Of a stretch of DNA of 17,348 bases, positions 9,331 through 17,348 are shown piece by piece. The notes below the pieces were generated by a model, which had not been told where the DNA came from, searched no databases, and was given only the letters and a program-made list of their open reading frames with translations. Both the position numbers and the translations under genes were made by a program. This DNA is from Jimgerdemannia flammicorona (Eukaryota; Mucoromycota; Endogonomycetes; Endogonales; Endogonaceae), in contig RBNI01002841.1 in assembly GCA_003990745.1 (NCBI GenBank), positions 1-17,348 of the forward strand. The letters are read 5' to 3'. How positions within the stretch are numbered: position 1 is the stretch's first letter; each line of letters begins with the position of its first letter.

Positions 9331-10818
9331 TGTAAGCGCACAACCTCCAAGCCACCAAAACTGCATGTCATCCTCAGAACTAATTTGGAAACCACATATG
9401 AGACTACAAAACAAGTTACTGAAGAGATCATCTGGTTATACAAAATATGCCAGCAAGCACGAGAACCCACCACCAAGATATAAGAATACTAGAAGAAGTA
9501 CTACAACCATAAGACTAACTCTGAACTACTATAACTAGTAGTGTACTGTACTATTACAAAAGGAAACCGAAAGTACCGAACTCAAATCAAGACAAGAAGA
9601 ACCCTATCTCACCTATCAAAAGGTTCACAAACTGTACTTATTAACTCAAGACCAAGATATACCATGACTATATAAGACCTCATTACTTAGCGGAAGCAAA
9701 ACGCATTTGAACAACTCTGTTTGCTCTATCTGTGTCACCTCCGTTGGAGAGTGACGGATGTTTCATCTGAACTCAAGAAAGCCGACATCGTCGAAACCAA
9801 TCTCAAGCCATCCACATGACAGATATTACTACTAGAAATTGCCTTGGATTACAGAAAATATCATTTCTGAGAGATTTGAACCCCCAGCTGCGATATTGAG
9901 AGCCCATGCCCTAGTTGAGAATAGCCAGTCCTCGCAAATGCGCCAACAGACCAAAAAAAAAGAGAACCAAGATCTGTTATCCTTGTATAACCACCGTCAC
10001 CAAGGACAGCCTTAATCTTGCAAGAGATAGAAGTGACAACATCTTGACACTGATGATGTCAGAAGTCAGAAAACTGTTCAGACTTTGCCTGCAATGATGT
10101 CATCAATAGTGATGTCATCAAAGACTAACCAGACAGCACCTAAATCTATAAATAGCTTAGCAATCATAGTATAGTTAGATTAGTCTTGTACGACGTGACT
10201 GTGAACTGACTCAGCAGTCAGACGATCTCTTGATATGTCAGATCACACTTGTACTATATGACTGCATTCTGACTCAGCAAGGCACTAAGTACTACATTCA
10301 TATTTAGCATAGTCCAGATAGCCCCTCACTAGTATAAATACCCCCTCCCCCAGACCTCAGAATCTCAGACTCGAACACACAAAAACATTCTTGAATACTT
10401 CCCCCAATATCCCTTTATACAACTACTCCTAGTATAGCAATATCATGAATAGTGAATAAACCTATTTAATAACTCACAAACCACTCTTAAGTAAATCTGC
10501 TCCCTGTTAGGTCCTACTCCTAACCCCGTCACGAAATTTCCTAATTGGGTATTTTCTGCAGCGATATGCCAATTCAACTAAGCTGGTCTTAGTTTCTTGA
10601 ACTTCCTGAAATATGGAAAATCCTGAACATCCAGAACTAGTCCGAAAAGGGACCTTGGTTGAGACGTCAACCCAATCTTGAAATCAATAAGCGTAGAGGA
10701 TGTACTACATATAAAATTGATCTAGACCATAAGAAAATGGTCTTCCAGAGTATCCAGAACTTCCAGAAAACTCTTCTAGAACTACGTAACAGTTACCCTA
10801 AAAAGCAACCCTCTTACA
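9331..10818 (+). repeat. 3' LTR (1488 bp)
   Basis: The second copy of the LTR, from TGTAAG to CTTACA, collinear with 4054-5541 without a gap. Several sites that read CA in one copy read TG in the other (for example 4085-4086 versus 9362-9363), which fits independent decay of an original CG. It carries the AATAAA at 10455-10460 and the TATA-like boxes at 10147 and 10333. Confidence 0.96.
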
Positions 10819-10823
10819 TTATT
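10819..10823. repeat. Target-site duplication of the chromovirus, right copy (TTATT)
   Basis: The partner of TTATC at 4049-4053. In LINE B the undisturbed site reads GTTATTCATCATCC (from about 12631), which matches the right copy and confirms the insertion point. Confidence 0.75.
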
Positions 10824-11079
10824 CATCACCTTTCGCATCCACAACAAGTTCCCCACCTCTTTCCCTCCTGGAGTCCCTGGCTGCCCTGTGGTGTCTGCTC
10901 CTATACTTGCAGTCTTATCTCACTTCTCCTCAGGGACATCCACTAGTTCATCCTTGCCAACCACCACCACCTGACCCCCTTGCCTTACATCAGGGACCCC
11001 AAAGCAAACCTGCTGGGCCCCCTGCATTCATGTATCCTCCATTGACCCTCTCTTCCCAACTGGGTCTCTCCTGATAAGT

Positions 11080-11090
11080 GGGGGGGGGGG
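11080..11090. repeat. G11/C11 homopolymer in LINE A ORF1
   Basis: A run of eleven G on the plus strand (C on the coding strand) at the point where the ORF1 frame returns to the original. LINE B has mixed CCC-ACC-CCT-type sequence at this position, so the run probably expanded in this copy. Confidence 0.8.
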
Positions 11091-12440
11091 TGGCATCCAA
11101 CTCCGGCTCCCATACTTCGAAGGTACCATCAGCAAATGGGTTCTTGTCCAGTATCTTCCCAGCCTCTGCCTCCTTCACCTCTACCTCCTCTCCTCCTTTA
11201 CTGGCCCAGATACTGGCTGTAACACCTCTAGACTCCTCAGCTCCAACTGACTTCTCCTTTGCCCCTCCAGTCATACTTGCAACAGCCTCCTCTGCCTCTT
11301 GCATCCCTGGGCCTACTCCCACTGCTTCTTATCCATATGGATATGCTTCCCTCCTACAACCTCCAGATGTGTTGACTCCTCAAACAGTTTCCAAGCCTTT
11401 GCCCTCCTCTCCACAGCCCCACTCAACTCCTCCAGCACCTCCAACAAGTCCTCCTCCTCCTCTTTACTCCCCTTCATCCTTGACACCTTACAGCCGATGA
11501 CTCCCCACATCAGCACCGAGGGCCAGTCACTCGTCTTCCCTGTGGCCTCCCTCTCTGCCAGCCTAATCCTGACATCGATATCGCTTGTCCTGATCACAGT
11601 CCCCTCCCACATCTGGAAGCTGATATCCACTACATCGCCATACTCTGCCATCACCTCCTCCACCCTCCTCCTGGTCTCCATCTTCATCACCATAGGCACC
11701 CCCTTCACTAGCAACTGCACCACCCTAGGATCCCACCTAAGGCACCACACCAAAGGGACCACTACTTCCCTGACCACCACTCCAGTCTTCATTGCCTCAT
11801 CCAGTGAGTCCGCCTCTTCAAAGCCCACCTCTACTCCTTCCAACCCCTTCAGAAATTTCACCGAGGCTGCCCCAGCCACCTGCTGCAAGACAAGCCCCAA
11901 GACCATCCTCGCAGTCACCGCCAAGCCTCGGAAACACAAAGTAGCCGCAAACTCCAAGATCGACTTCTTGAGTAACAGTGCCACTGCCAGCCCCGTCACA
12001 CCATCAGCCAGATCCCCCTTCCGCTTAGAGCCCATCTGCCCAGCCCTACCATCAGCCATCACATCTGGATTTTTTGCTAGATTCCCAGTTACACCACCAT
12101 CAGCAGTCCTATCACTACTCCCAGCAGCCACCCCACTAGCCCTACCACCTGCCGGCTGAGGACCAGTACCTCCTCCAACCTTCTGCTTTCCCTTACCCCC
12201 TCCCTACCCACCCCAAGACCCTGCCAGCCAACCACCATCCTTCAGCGTGTCCACAAAGCTCCTCCCTGTCTGCCCCCCAGCCCCACTGCCAGTGCCACTT
12301 CCACTTCCAGAGCTGCTCTACCCACTCGGACCTCCGAAAGACTCCATCCCCAGTCCATACCCTCTCCCGACATGCTGCCAGTTGAAGGCCCCAGGTCCAC
12401 CTGACCTAGTATACATATCTGCTTGCTTGCTGGATATCAT

Positions 12441-12528
12441 CACCTTAGTATCTTTCTCCAATAAACGACTTGAAAGTATGTTGTGAAAGTGTGTGTAATG
12501 TGTAATGTGAATTGTAGTGGAGAGAGAT
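12441..12528 (-). promoter_or_regulatory. LINE A 5' UTR / internal promoter region
   Basis: About 88 bases lie between the inferred 5' end and the ORF1 start. The region aligns with the LINE B leader (shared TTTCTCCA-type end, and GTTTNTTGGAGAAA before the ATG). LINEs usually carry an internal promoter here, but I see no clear core motif. Confidence 0.5.
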
Positions 12529-14265
12529 GTCTACCTTCAGTGCCATCATCACTCCATCTCCCTGCAGTATCTGCACCCAGTGCTCATCACCCATCATTTG
12601 CAAGTCCACCTCCCCTAACTCTTCTGCCACCAGGTTATTCATCATCCTGCACATCCAAAGTAGGTTCCCCACCTCCTTCCTTCCAGGGGTTACTGGCCTC
12701 CCTCTATTCAGTATTGTGGTGTCAGCTCTAGCACTCGCAGCCTCATCCCACACCTCCAGGACATCCACTAGTTCCTCCTCTCCAGCTGCCACCATATGTC
12801 CCCCATTTGTTACCTCTGGAACTCTGAATTTCACCCATTGAGCCCCCAGCATAGTCATGTCCTCCACTATCTTGTTTCTGGAAGCTGGGCCTCACCTGAT
12901 AAGAGGAGAAGGGGTGGGTGAGTCCTCCCAGGCCTCCTCCCACACCTCAAAGGTACCATTAGCATATGGATCATTAACCTTCGCCTCCTTCTTCTTCTCT
13001 GTCTCCTTCCCAGCATTCCCACCCCTCTTGCCAGCTCAGATACTCACTTTGGCCCCCTCTATGCTCATCATCTTGCTCGCATCCTCCAGTGGTCTGCCTC
13101 TCAGTTTAGCCAGCAGATTCTTCTGTCTCTTATACCCCTAAACCCTTTCCCACTGCACCTTGTCTACTCGAATCCGCTTTTCATCCACCACCTCCAGGTG
13201 CATCAACTCCATAAAAGCCTTCCAAGCCTTTGCTCACTACTCTACAGCACTACTCAATTCTTCAAGTGCTTCTACTAAATCCTCTTCCTCCTCCTCACTT
13301 CCCTTCACCCTCATCACCTTGCACAAGATCACTCCCCAGACCATCACTGAAGGCCAGTCCCTTGCCTTCCTGGTAGCTTCTTTCCCAGCCAGCCGAATTC
13401 TCACATCCATGTCACCAGTCCTAAGCGAGGTCCCTTCCCAGATCCTGAATCTGATATCCACTACCTCTCCATATTCTGCCATGACTTCCTCAACTCTCTT
13501 TCTTGTCTCCACTGTCATCACTGTGGGCACTCCTTTCACCAGTAGTTGGACCACCCTCGGATCCCACTTCAGGCACCGCACAATTGGAACACACACCTCT
13601 CCAACTACCAACCCAATCTTCAGTGCCTCCTCCAATGGCTCGGCCTCCTCAAAACCCACCTCCACACCCTCTAGTCCCTTCAAAAACTTCACTGATGCAG
13701 CTCCTGCCACCTGCTTAGCAATAAGCCTCAGTACCATTTTTGCCATCACCACTAAGCCCCAGAAGCACAGTGTAACCATGAATACTGAGATCAACTTTTT
13801 GAGTAACAGGGCCACCACCAGGCCTATCATGCCATCTGCCAAATCCCCTTGTCTTCCAAGCCTCAGCTGCTCAGCCATGCCATCAGCCATCACATCTGGA
13901 TTTTTTTCCAGATTGGCAGTTCTATTGCCATTAGCAGTCATACTTCCCCTAGCTGCTACTCCTCTAGCTCCACTGCCCTCCCTTCCAAGGGCTACTCCCC
14001 CATGCACCACTGCCTTCTTGGTCTCCTTGCCTCTCCTCAGCCAGTCCTCCAGCCCTGATGTCTGCTGTCTCCCCTTTACCATCTCCACAAAGCTTGCCCT
14101 CCCAGACCCTTGATCTCCACCAATACCTCTACCCCTTCCACATCCTCCCACCAGCAGCCCCCTCATGCCTCCCCCTAGGCCCGGGCCTCTCCCCACCTGC
14201 TGCCATTCGAAAGTGCTTAGGCTACCCGGCTCAGTATGCACCTCAGATTGCCTATTAGTCACCAT
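12529..14265 (-). pseudogene. LINE B ORF1 (gag-like), 3'-truncated, stops but no frameshift
   Basis: An ORF1 protein homologous to LINE A ORF1. It starts at ATG 14265-14263, about 80 bases behind the element's 5' end, and keeps one frame for about 579 codons down to the truncation. The N-terminus is Gly/Arg-rich. The core has GAASVKFLKGLEGVEVGFEE, CLKWDPRVVQLLVKGVP and an RRM-like beta-alpha-beta segment (about 13780-13380), then an EEEED acidic stretch. The C-terminal part has FRVPEV, EEELVDVLEVWDE and NLLWMCRMMNNL, crossing the site where the chromovirus hit LINE A. In-frame stops include TAG 13237 with TGA directly behind it, and further TAG and TGA codons between about 13140 and 12890. 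Alignment with LINE A implies arginine, glutamine or tryptophan at several of them. Confidence 0.87.
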
Positions 14266-14346
14266 GTTATTAGTCTCTTTTCTCCAAAAACGATGTTGTA
14301 AGTACCTTTCAAAGGTTGTGTAACCTGAATAGTACTGGAGAAAGAT
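12529..14346 (-). mobile_element. LINE B, 5' UTR and most of ORF1 (interrupted by LINE A)
   Basis: A second LINE of the same family and orientation as A. It begins near 14346 with a short leader and is cut within ORF1 at 12529, where the 5' end of A starts. The missing end of ORF1 and all of ORF2 may lie beyond the 3' end of A, outside the window, if A inserted into B. A tandem or truncated arrangement is the alternative. Confidence 0.8.
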
Positions 14347-14348
14347 GA

Positions 14349-14753
14349 AGCTGGAATTGGACTGATATCCTCTTTGAAGGACCTAGCTAGTATGAGAATG
14401 CACTATCTCATCAGAAAAGGGAGTCAGACAAAGACTCTATAGGTTATCAGTCTGATGATAGCCAACTAGGACGAGCAGGCCTAGGAATTTACCAAGGAAC
14501 CACAGATCAAGAATATCAGACCCCAGAACCAACCCAGCCACCTACACAGAGGTTTGGTTTACCCTCTCTTACAGGACTCTTTGACCTGATATCTAGGAAT
14601 CAAGTAACCCCAAGTCATACAGCACTACAACTCCATCAAGCAGAACAATCTTCAGGAGAATCTACCCCAACAGGTGAGGAGGAAGAAGGCCCAGCGGGAG
14701 CCAAGAGAGCAAACCCAAAGCCAGTGTCAAGACATGTGGAAGAGCATGTATAA
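14349..14753 (+). pseudogene. Unidentified coding-like fragment, C-terminal
   Basis: I do not recognise this protein. A plus-strand frame is open from 14349 to TAA 14751-14753 with one TAG at 14388-14390, leaving about 120 uninterrupted codons after it. No ATG start suits it. The product would be rich in Gln, Pro, Ser, Thr and Glu (TPEPTQPPTQRFGLPSLTGL, ESTPTGEEEEGP). Its left end coincides with the 5' end of LINE B, so B probably inserted into it. Directly behind the stop is TAAGGGGGA followed by TGAACAAAG, which could be a polypurine tract and LTR start. An LTR-element polyprotein tail is possible, and a host exon is not excluded. Confidence 0.4.
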
Positions 14754-14985
14754 GGGGGATGAACAAAGAACGTAACCGAAAATGCATCAGCTATTTATTG
14801 CCATGCAAAAGTGCGGTCCTTATATACAAAATATGACGTCCCAAAAGGGAGGACGCACCACAACTCGGGGCAAACCGAATTAGGAACCACATGACTGCCA
14901 GAGATAAGCAGAGATAAAGGGGGAGCCAATCCCAGTTGCAGGATAAAAATCACAAACAAACACAAGCAAAACAAATCCAAATCGA

Positions 14986-15166
14986 GATTAAAAAACATCT
15001 GCAGACCCCGGAAGGGTGAGCGTGAGCAAGGGGTGAGGCCAAAATAGAGCGAGCCACAGTGAGCCCAAGCGAAGCGAGGGGCCAAAGGCAGCGGAGGGGA
15101 GCAGAGTAAGGCTGAGACCCCGGAGCGAGCGCGAGACCCTGGAGGGGGCAAGGATGTTTTTTAATC
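14986..15166. repeat. Inverted-repeat (MITE-like) element, 181 bp
   Basis: GATTAAAAAACATC at 14986-14999 is exactly reverse-complementary to 15153-15166. Inside it the match continues imperfectly to about 30 bases (shared TGC, CCCC and AGGGT blocks). TTAA lies within each arm near the outer end, which could be a duplicated TTAA target. The interior has no reading frame and has a repeated GACCCCGGA (about 15004 and 15116). Confidence 0.45.
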
Positions 15167-15410
15167 CTCTCTGACAGAGTCAGAGGCACCAGGAGGTGAC
15201 GAAAATGCAAAACGAGAGCAATGGATAAAAGAAGAAACAGAAGGAAGATACGAACGGGCAATCAGAGGGCGTCGAGAAAGAGACGAAAGTCCATGGCAAG
15301 AAAGAGAAGAGCGCAGGACAGTGTCAGGGCATTGGGCAACCCATCGAGTATGATCAAATGGTACAATGAGAATCGGGGGAGGGAATGAAGAGGGGGTACG
15401 GAGTGGGTAA

Positions 15411-15437
15411 GGGGGGAGGGAGGGGAGGGAGGGGGGG
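15411..15437 (+). other. G-quadruplex-type purine tract
   Basis: G6-A-G3-A-G4-A-G3-A-G7 in 27 bases satisfies the four-run G3+ rule with single-base loops. It lies in a longer purine-rich stretch upstream of LINE C. Confidence 0.7.
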
Positions 15438-15550
15438 TAAAGAGGAGAGAGAAGGGAAGAGCGAACTGAATCTAGGACTCCTTTTGCTCGAACCATTCAG
15501 AGCAAGCTAAGCCACACGGACATCTTTTCATGACAAGCAACACGTTTTCA

Positions 15551-17348
15551 AGTTTTCCAGTCATCTATTCTAGTGTACAAGGTGCGGCAGGAGTCTAGCT
15601 ACAGTTTACAGCAAATCTCGTCTGTTTCGGTGGAGTTTACGTCGAATGGCGACCCAGAGTTCATCAAGCTCTGAGCATTTGGAGAGAAGGAGGCCTGGCC
15701 TGGGTCTCCCCAAGAGTTTCGCGGCGACCGTTGGAGCTGGTGTAGGGGCATGAGGAGGGGGTGGTCAGGGGAGGCAGGCTGGCATTGAAGGTTGGCACAC
15801 GGTGATGGGGAGCAGGAGGGCAGCTACGAGGCCCATGGGGGTAGGGCAAGGGGGACGTAGTGTTGATAGGGGTAGGAGTCAGGTGACTGGCCAGGTGATG
15901 GGTCAGGTGACTGGTCAGGTGCCGGCTGGGGGCCAGGGGTCCGGAAGTGGTGTGGCTGGGACTGGTCTTCCTGGGGCTGGGCCAGTGGCGGGGGTGACTG
16001 CTGGAGTTTCGGAGAATAAGAAGAAGGCGACAATGGCGGCTGGCTCCGGTGAACTGGTGGTGCGTCCCTTCTTCCACAAGTCGGTGTCAACATGGGCCAT
16101 ATCAGCGAATTTTTTGGGGTTGGGGATGACTGCCAGGGAGGTCTTGCAGCTAGTAGGAGAGGAGATTGCAGGGGCAGAATCGCTGAAGTTCATCCCATCG
16201 GCTGAGGCAGTTGAGATAGGATTTGTCGAGGAGGAAGAGATGGTGAAGGCCTTGGAGAAAGGGCTGGTCGTCAAGAGCGTCAAGGTTGGCATAGCGAGGT
16301 GCCTGAGGTGGGATCCACAGGCAGTGCGACTGGTGATTGAAGGGCTGCCAACATTGGGGAGACAGGAGACCAAAGGAATGGTGGCGGAGGCACTGGGGGC
16401 TTTTGGCGAGATGGTTGACTTTGGATTCATGTTCTGGGAGGGGACCAAGCTGAGGAACGGCAACTGCGAGGTAATGGTGAGGCTGGAAGGCAAGGAGGCC
16501 ACGGGGCAAGGGAGGGACTGGCCAGAAGTAGTTCGTATTGGAGGGCAGGAGTGCAAAGTGTGGAGAAGGAAGGGTTCAGAACAAGAGGAGGAGGAATTAC
16601 TAATCGCTCTGGAGGAGAGAGAGGCTGCGAAGGAATTGCGGAAGAGGAAATGGGAGGAGTTTGCCAAGGACTGGATCTGGATTCTGACAGATGGGAGGAG
16701 GAAGAGGTGGCGAAGGACAAACTGGGAGCACCTGCAGACCGTCCTTCAGGGCTCGAAAAGGGAGGAAGAGGAGAGGACAGAGATGGCCAAAAGTCAGATG
16801 GAAGAGGTAGAGACGGCTGAGGTGTCCTATTCGCAATTAGGGGGTGTAGAGAACTCCACTCATGCGCCAGTAAAAGGAAAGTGGGCTGACAAGGAGGAGG
16901 CAAAGGCTGGGGGCTTTGAGGAGGTCATTGAGGTGGTACCGGAGACCCAGTTGGAGGATGTTCGCATGGCGGGAGCAGCAAATGTTCATTGGGAATGCCC
17001 AGAGGCAGGGGAAGTAGTTCGGCTGGAGAAGGGCACTGAGGAGGATGACCTGGTGGATGTGGCTTCTGACATGTCGGCGGATAGAGAGATGTTGCAGGAG
17101 CTGAGTAGGACCCCGAGGCCAGCCACTCCCGGGCCCATGGTGATGACGGCAGATGATTGGTATCAGGCAGTACTCGAGGAACTTGCGGAGGAGGATATCA
17201 AGGAAGTGGATGTATTCAATGGATCGCAGGAGGCCTGGGAAGGATTCCTTAATGTGGGATTGCAGGGGCCAAAGTTGGTGACAGCGATGGTGGCGGCACT
17301 TCTGGATGATGAAGGATATGAGGTAGATGAGGTCTGTATGGCTGACAT
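15551..17348 (+). mobile_element. LINE C, 5' part (opposite orientation)
   Basis: A third LINE related to A and B but on the plus strand and more diverged. The 5' end is placed near 15551 only by a weak likeness (TTTTCCAGTCATCTATTC) to the leaders of A and B, giving a leader of about 95 bases. ORF1 runs to the window end; ORF2 would follow outside. The coding strand is again G-rich. Confidence 0.75.
15646..17348 (+). CDS. LINE C ORF1 (gag-like RNA-binding protein), partial, one stop
   Basis: One frame runs from ATG 15646 to the window end (567 codons) with a single TGA at 15751-15753. If the stop is real, ATG 15805 is the next candidate start. The N-terminus is Gly/Gln/Val-rich. The core matches LINE A and B ORF1: ESLKFIPSAEAVEIGFVEEE (about 16171-16230), ARCLRWDP (16294-16317), then VRLVIEGLP and a beta-alpha-beta pattern to VMVRLEG (about 16326-16490), which looks RRM-like. 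A DWPEVV block and a charged region (EEEE, KRKWEEF) follow. The C-terminal part shares EDDLVDV and GYEVDEV with A. There is no CCHC knuckle. In L1-type elements such proteins coat the element RNA. Only the end of ORF1 should be missing. Confidence 0.82.

Larger units (their letters stand above)
4054..10818 (+). mobile_element. Ty3/gypsy chromovirus with gag-encoded dUTPase, internally deleted
   Basis: A complete LTR retrotransposon insertion of 6765 bp. It has two 1488-bp LTRs, a primer binding site, gag with a CCHC knuckle, dUTPase in the gag frame, the distal half of integrase with a C-terminal chromodomain, and a polypurine tract directly before the 3' LTR. The chromodomain after the integrase GPY/F module identifies a chromovirus. 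Protease, reverse transcriptase and RNase H are absent: the dUTPase runs straight into the integrase core near 7945. The copy is therefore non-autonomous. It is inserted in plus orientation into minus-strand ORF1 of LINE A and flanked by a 5-bp duplication with one mismatch. Confidence 0.95.
10819..12440 (-). pseudogene. LINE A ORF1, N-terminal and middle part
   Basis: A gag-like ORF1, probably the LINE RNA-binding protein. ATG 12440-12438 is chosen because it lies just behind a short leader, as in LINE B, and the downstream residues align (NWQHVGRG versus EWQQVGRG). After a Gly/Ser-rich N-terminus with two TAG stops comes a conserved core, about 12080-11380, containing GAASVKFLKGLEGVEVGFEE, CLRWDPRVVQLLVKGVP and a beta-alpha-beta pattern that looks RRM-like. 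An acidic stretch and a linker follow. The frame is lost near 11313 (TAG), the matching sequence continues in another frame (11322 to about 11085, including FADGTFEVWE), and the original frame returns across an 11-base poly-C run (11090-11080 on the plus strand). There is no CCHC knuckle. Confidence 0.85.
10819..12528 (-). mobile_element. LINE A, 5' part
   Basis: The upstream part of LINE A: a short 5' UTR (12528-12441) and ORF1 up to the chromovirus insertion. The 5' end is placed at about 12528, because LINE B homology resumes at 12529 and because the first bases (CTCTCTCCACTAC on the minus strand) resemble the 5' end of LINE B (CTTTCTCCAGTAC). The boundary is uncertain by a few bases. Confidence 0.8.
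14754..15550. other. Non-genic stretch between the coding fragment and LINE C
   Basis: I recognise no gene here. It holds a TATATA-containing AT-rich part (about 14790-14990), an inverted-repeat element (14986-15166), a short open frame (15165-15353) of unknown meaning, and a G-rich purine tract (15411-15437). The part inside the inverted repeat is rich in AGCGAG- and GACCC-type repeats. It may be an LTR fragment, an intergenic stretch, or both. Confidence 0.5.

Noticed and set aside
11078..14258. Plus-strand Ser/Pro/Thr-rich open frames (11299-12159, 13160-14113 and others)
   Set aside because: They are antisense shadows of LINE A and LINE B ORF1, whose minus frames align with each other and with LINE C.
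14795..15151. 118-codon minus-strand frame with hydrophobic stretches
   Set aside because: No recognised motif, overlaps the inverted-repeat element, and follows from the composition of the AGCGAG-type repeats.
15664..16903. Minus-strand open frames opposite LINE C
   Set aside because: Antisense shadows of the plus-strand ORF1, which matches the other LINE copies.
1..17348. CRISPR arrays, bacterial operons, ribosome binding sites
   Set aside because: No spaced short repeats; the content is eukaryotic retrotransposon throughout.

Overview
The window is a stack of retrotransposons. No host gene could be recognised. The elements (a chromodomain Ty3/gypsy retrotransposon and L1/Tx1-like LINEs) and their transition-dominated decay, which resembles repeat-induced point mutation or deamination of methylated cytosine, suggest a filamentous fungus, probably a dikaryon. 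I cannot name the species, and another eukaryote is not excluded.

Layout. (1) 1-4053, minus strand: the 3' part of LINE A, with the end of its ORF1 and an ORF2 (AP-type endonuclease, reverse transcriptase, C-terminal CCHC motif) that runs off the left edge. (2) 4054-10818, plus strand: a complete insertion of a Ty3/gypsy chromovirus with two 1488-bp LTRs (4054-5541 and 9331-10818), primer binding site, gag with zinc knuckle, an in-frame dUTPase, the distal integrase with chromodomain, and a polypurine tract. Protease, reverse transcriptase, RNase H and the front of integrase are missing through one internal deletion near 7945. (3) 10819-12528, minus: the 5' part of LINE A, so the chromovirus sits inside LINE A ORF1. 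(4) 12529-about 14346, minus: the 5' UTR and most of ORF1 of LINE B, a relative of A, cut where A begins. (5) about 14349-14753, plus: an unidentified coding-like fragment abutting LINE B. (6) 14754-15550: no recognised gene; it holds an inverted-repeat element, a G-quadruplex-type purine tract and a short open frame. (7) about 15551-17348, plus: the start of LINE C, a more distant relative in opposite orientation, with ORF1 open to the window end except for one stop.

Inferred order of events: unidentified element, then LINE B, then LINE A inside B, then the chromovirus inside A. LINE A, LINE B and the chromovirus are broken mainly by in-frame stop codons, with very few frameshifts. The two LTRs differ at about 7% of positions by my hand count, nearly all transitions and without a gap. 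LINE C is much better preserved. The chromovirus copy cannot move by itself because it lacks reverse transcriptase, but its LTRs, primer site and polypurine tract are all present.
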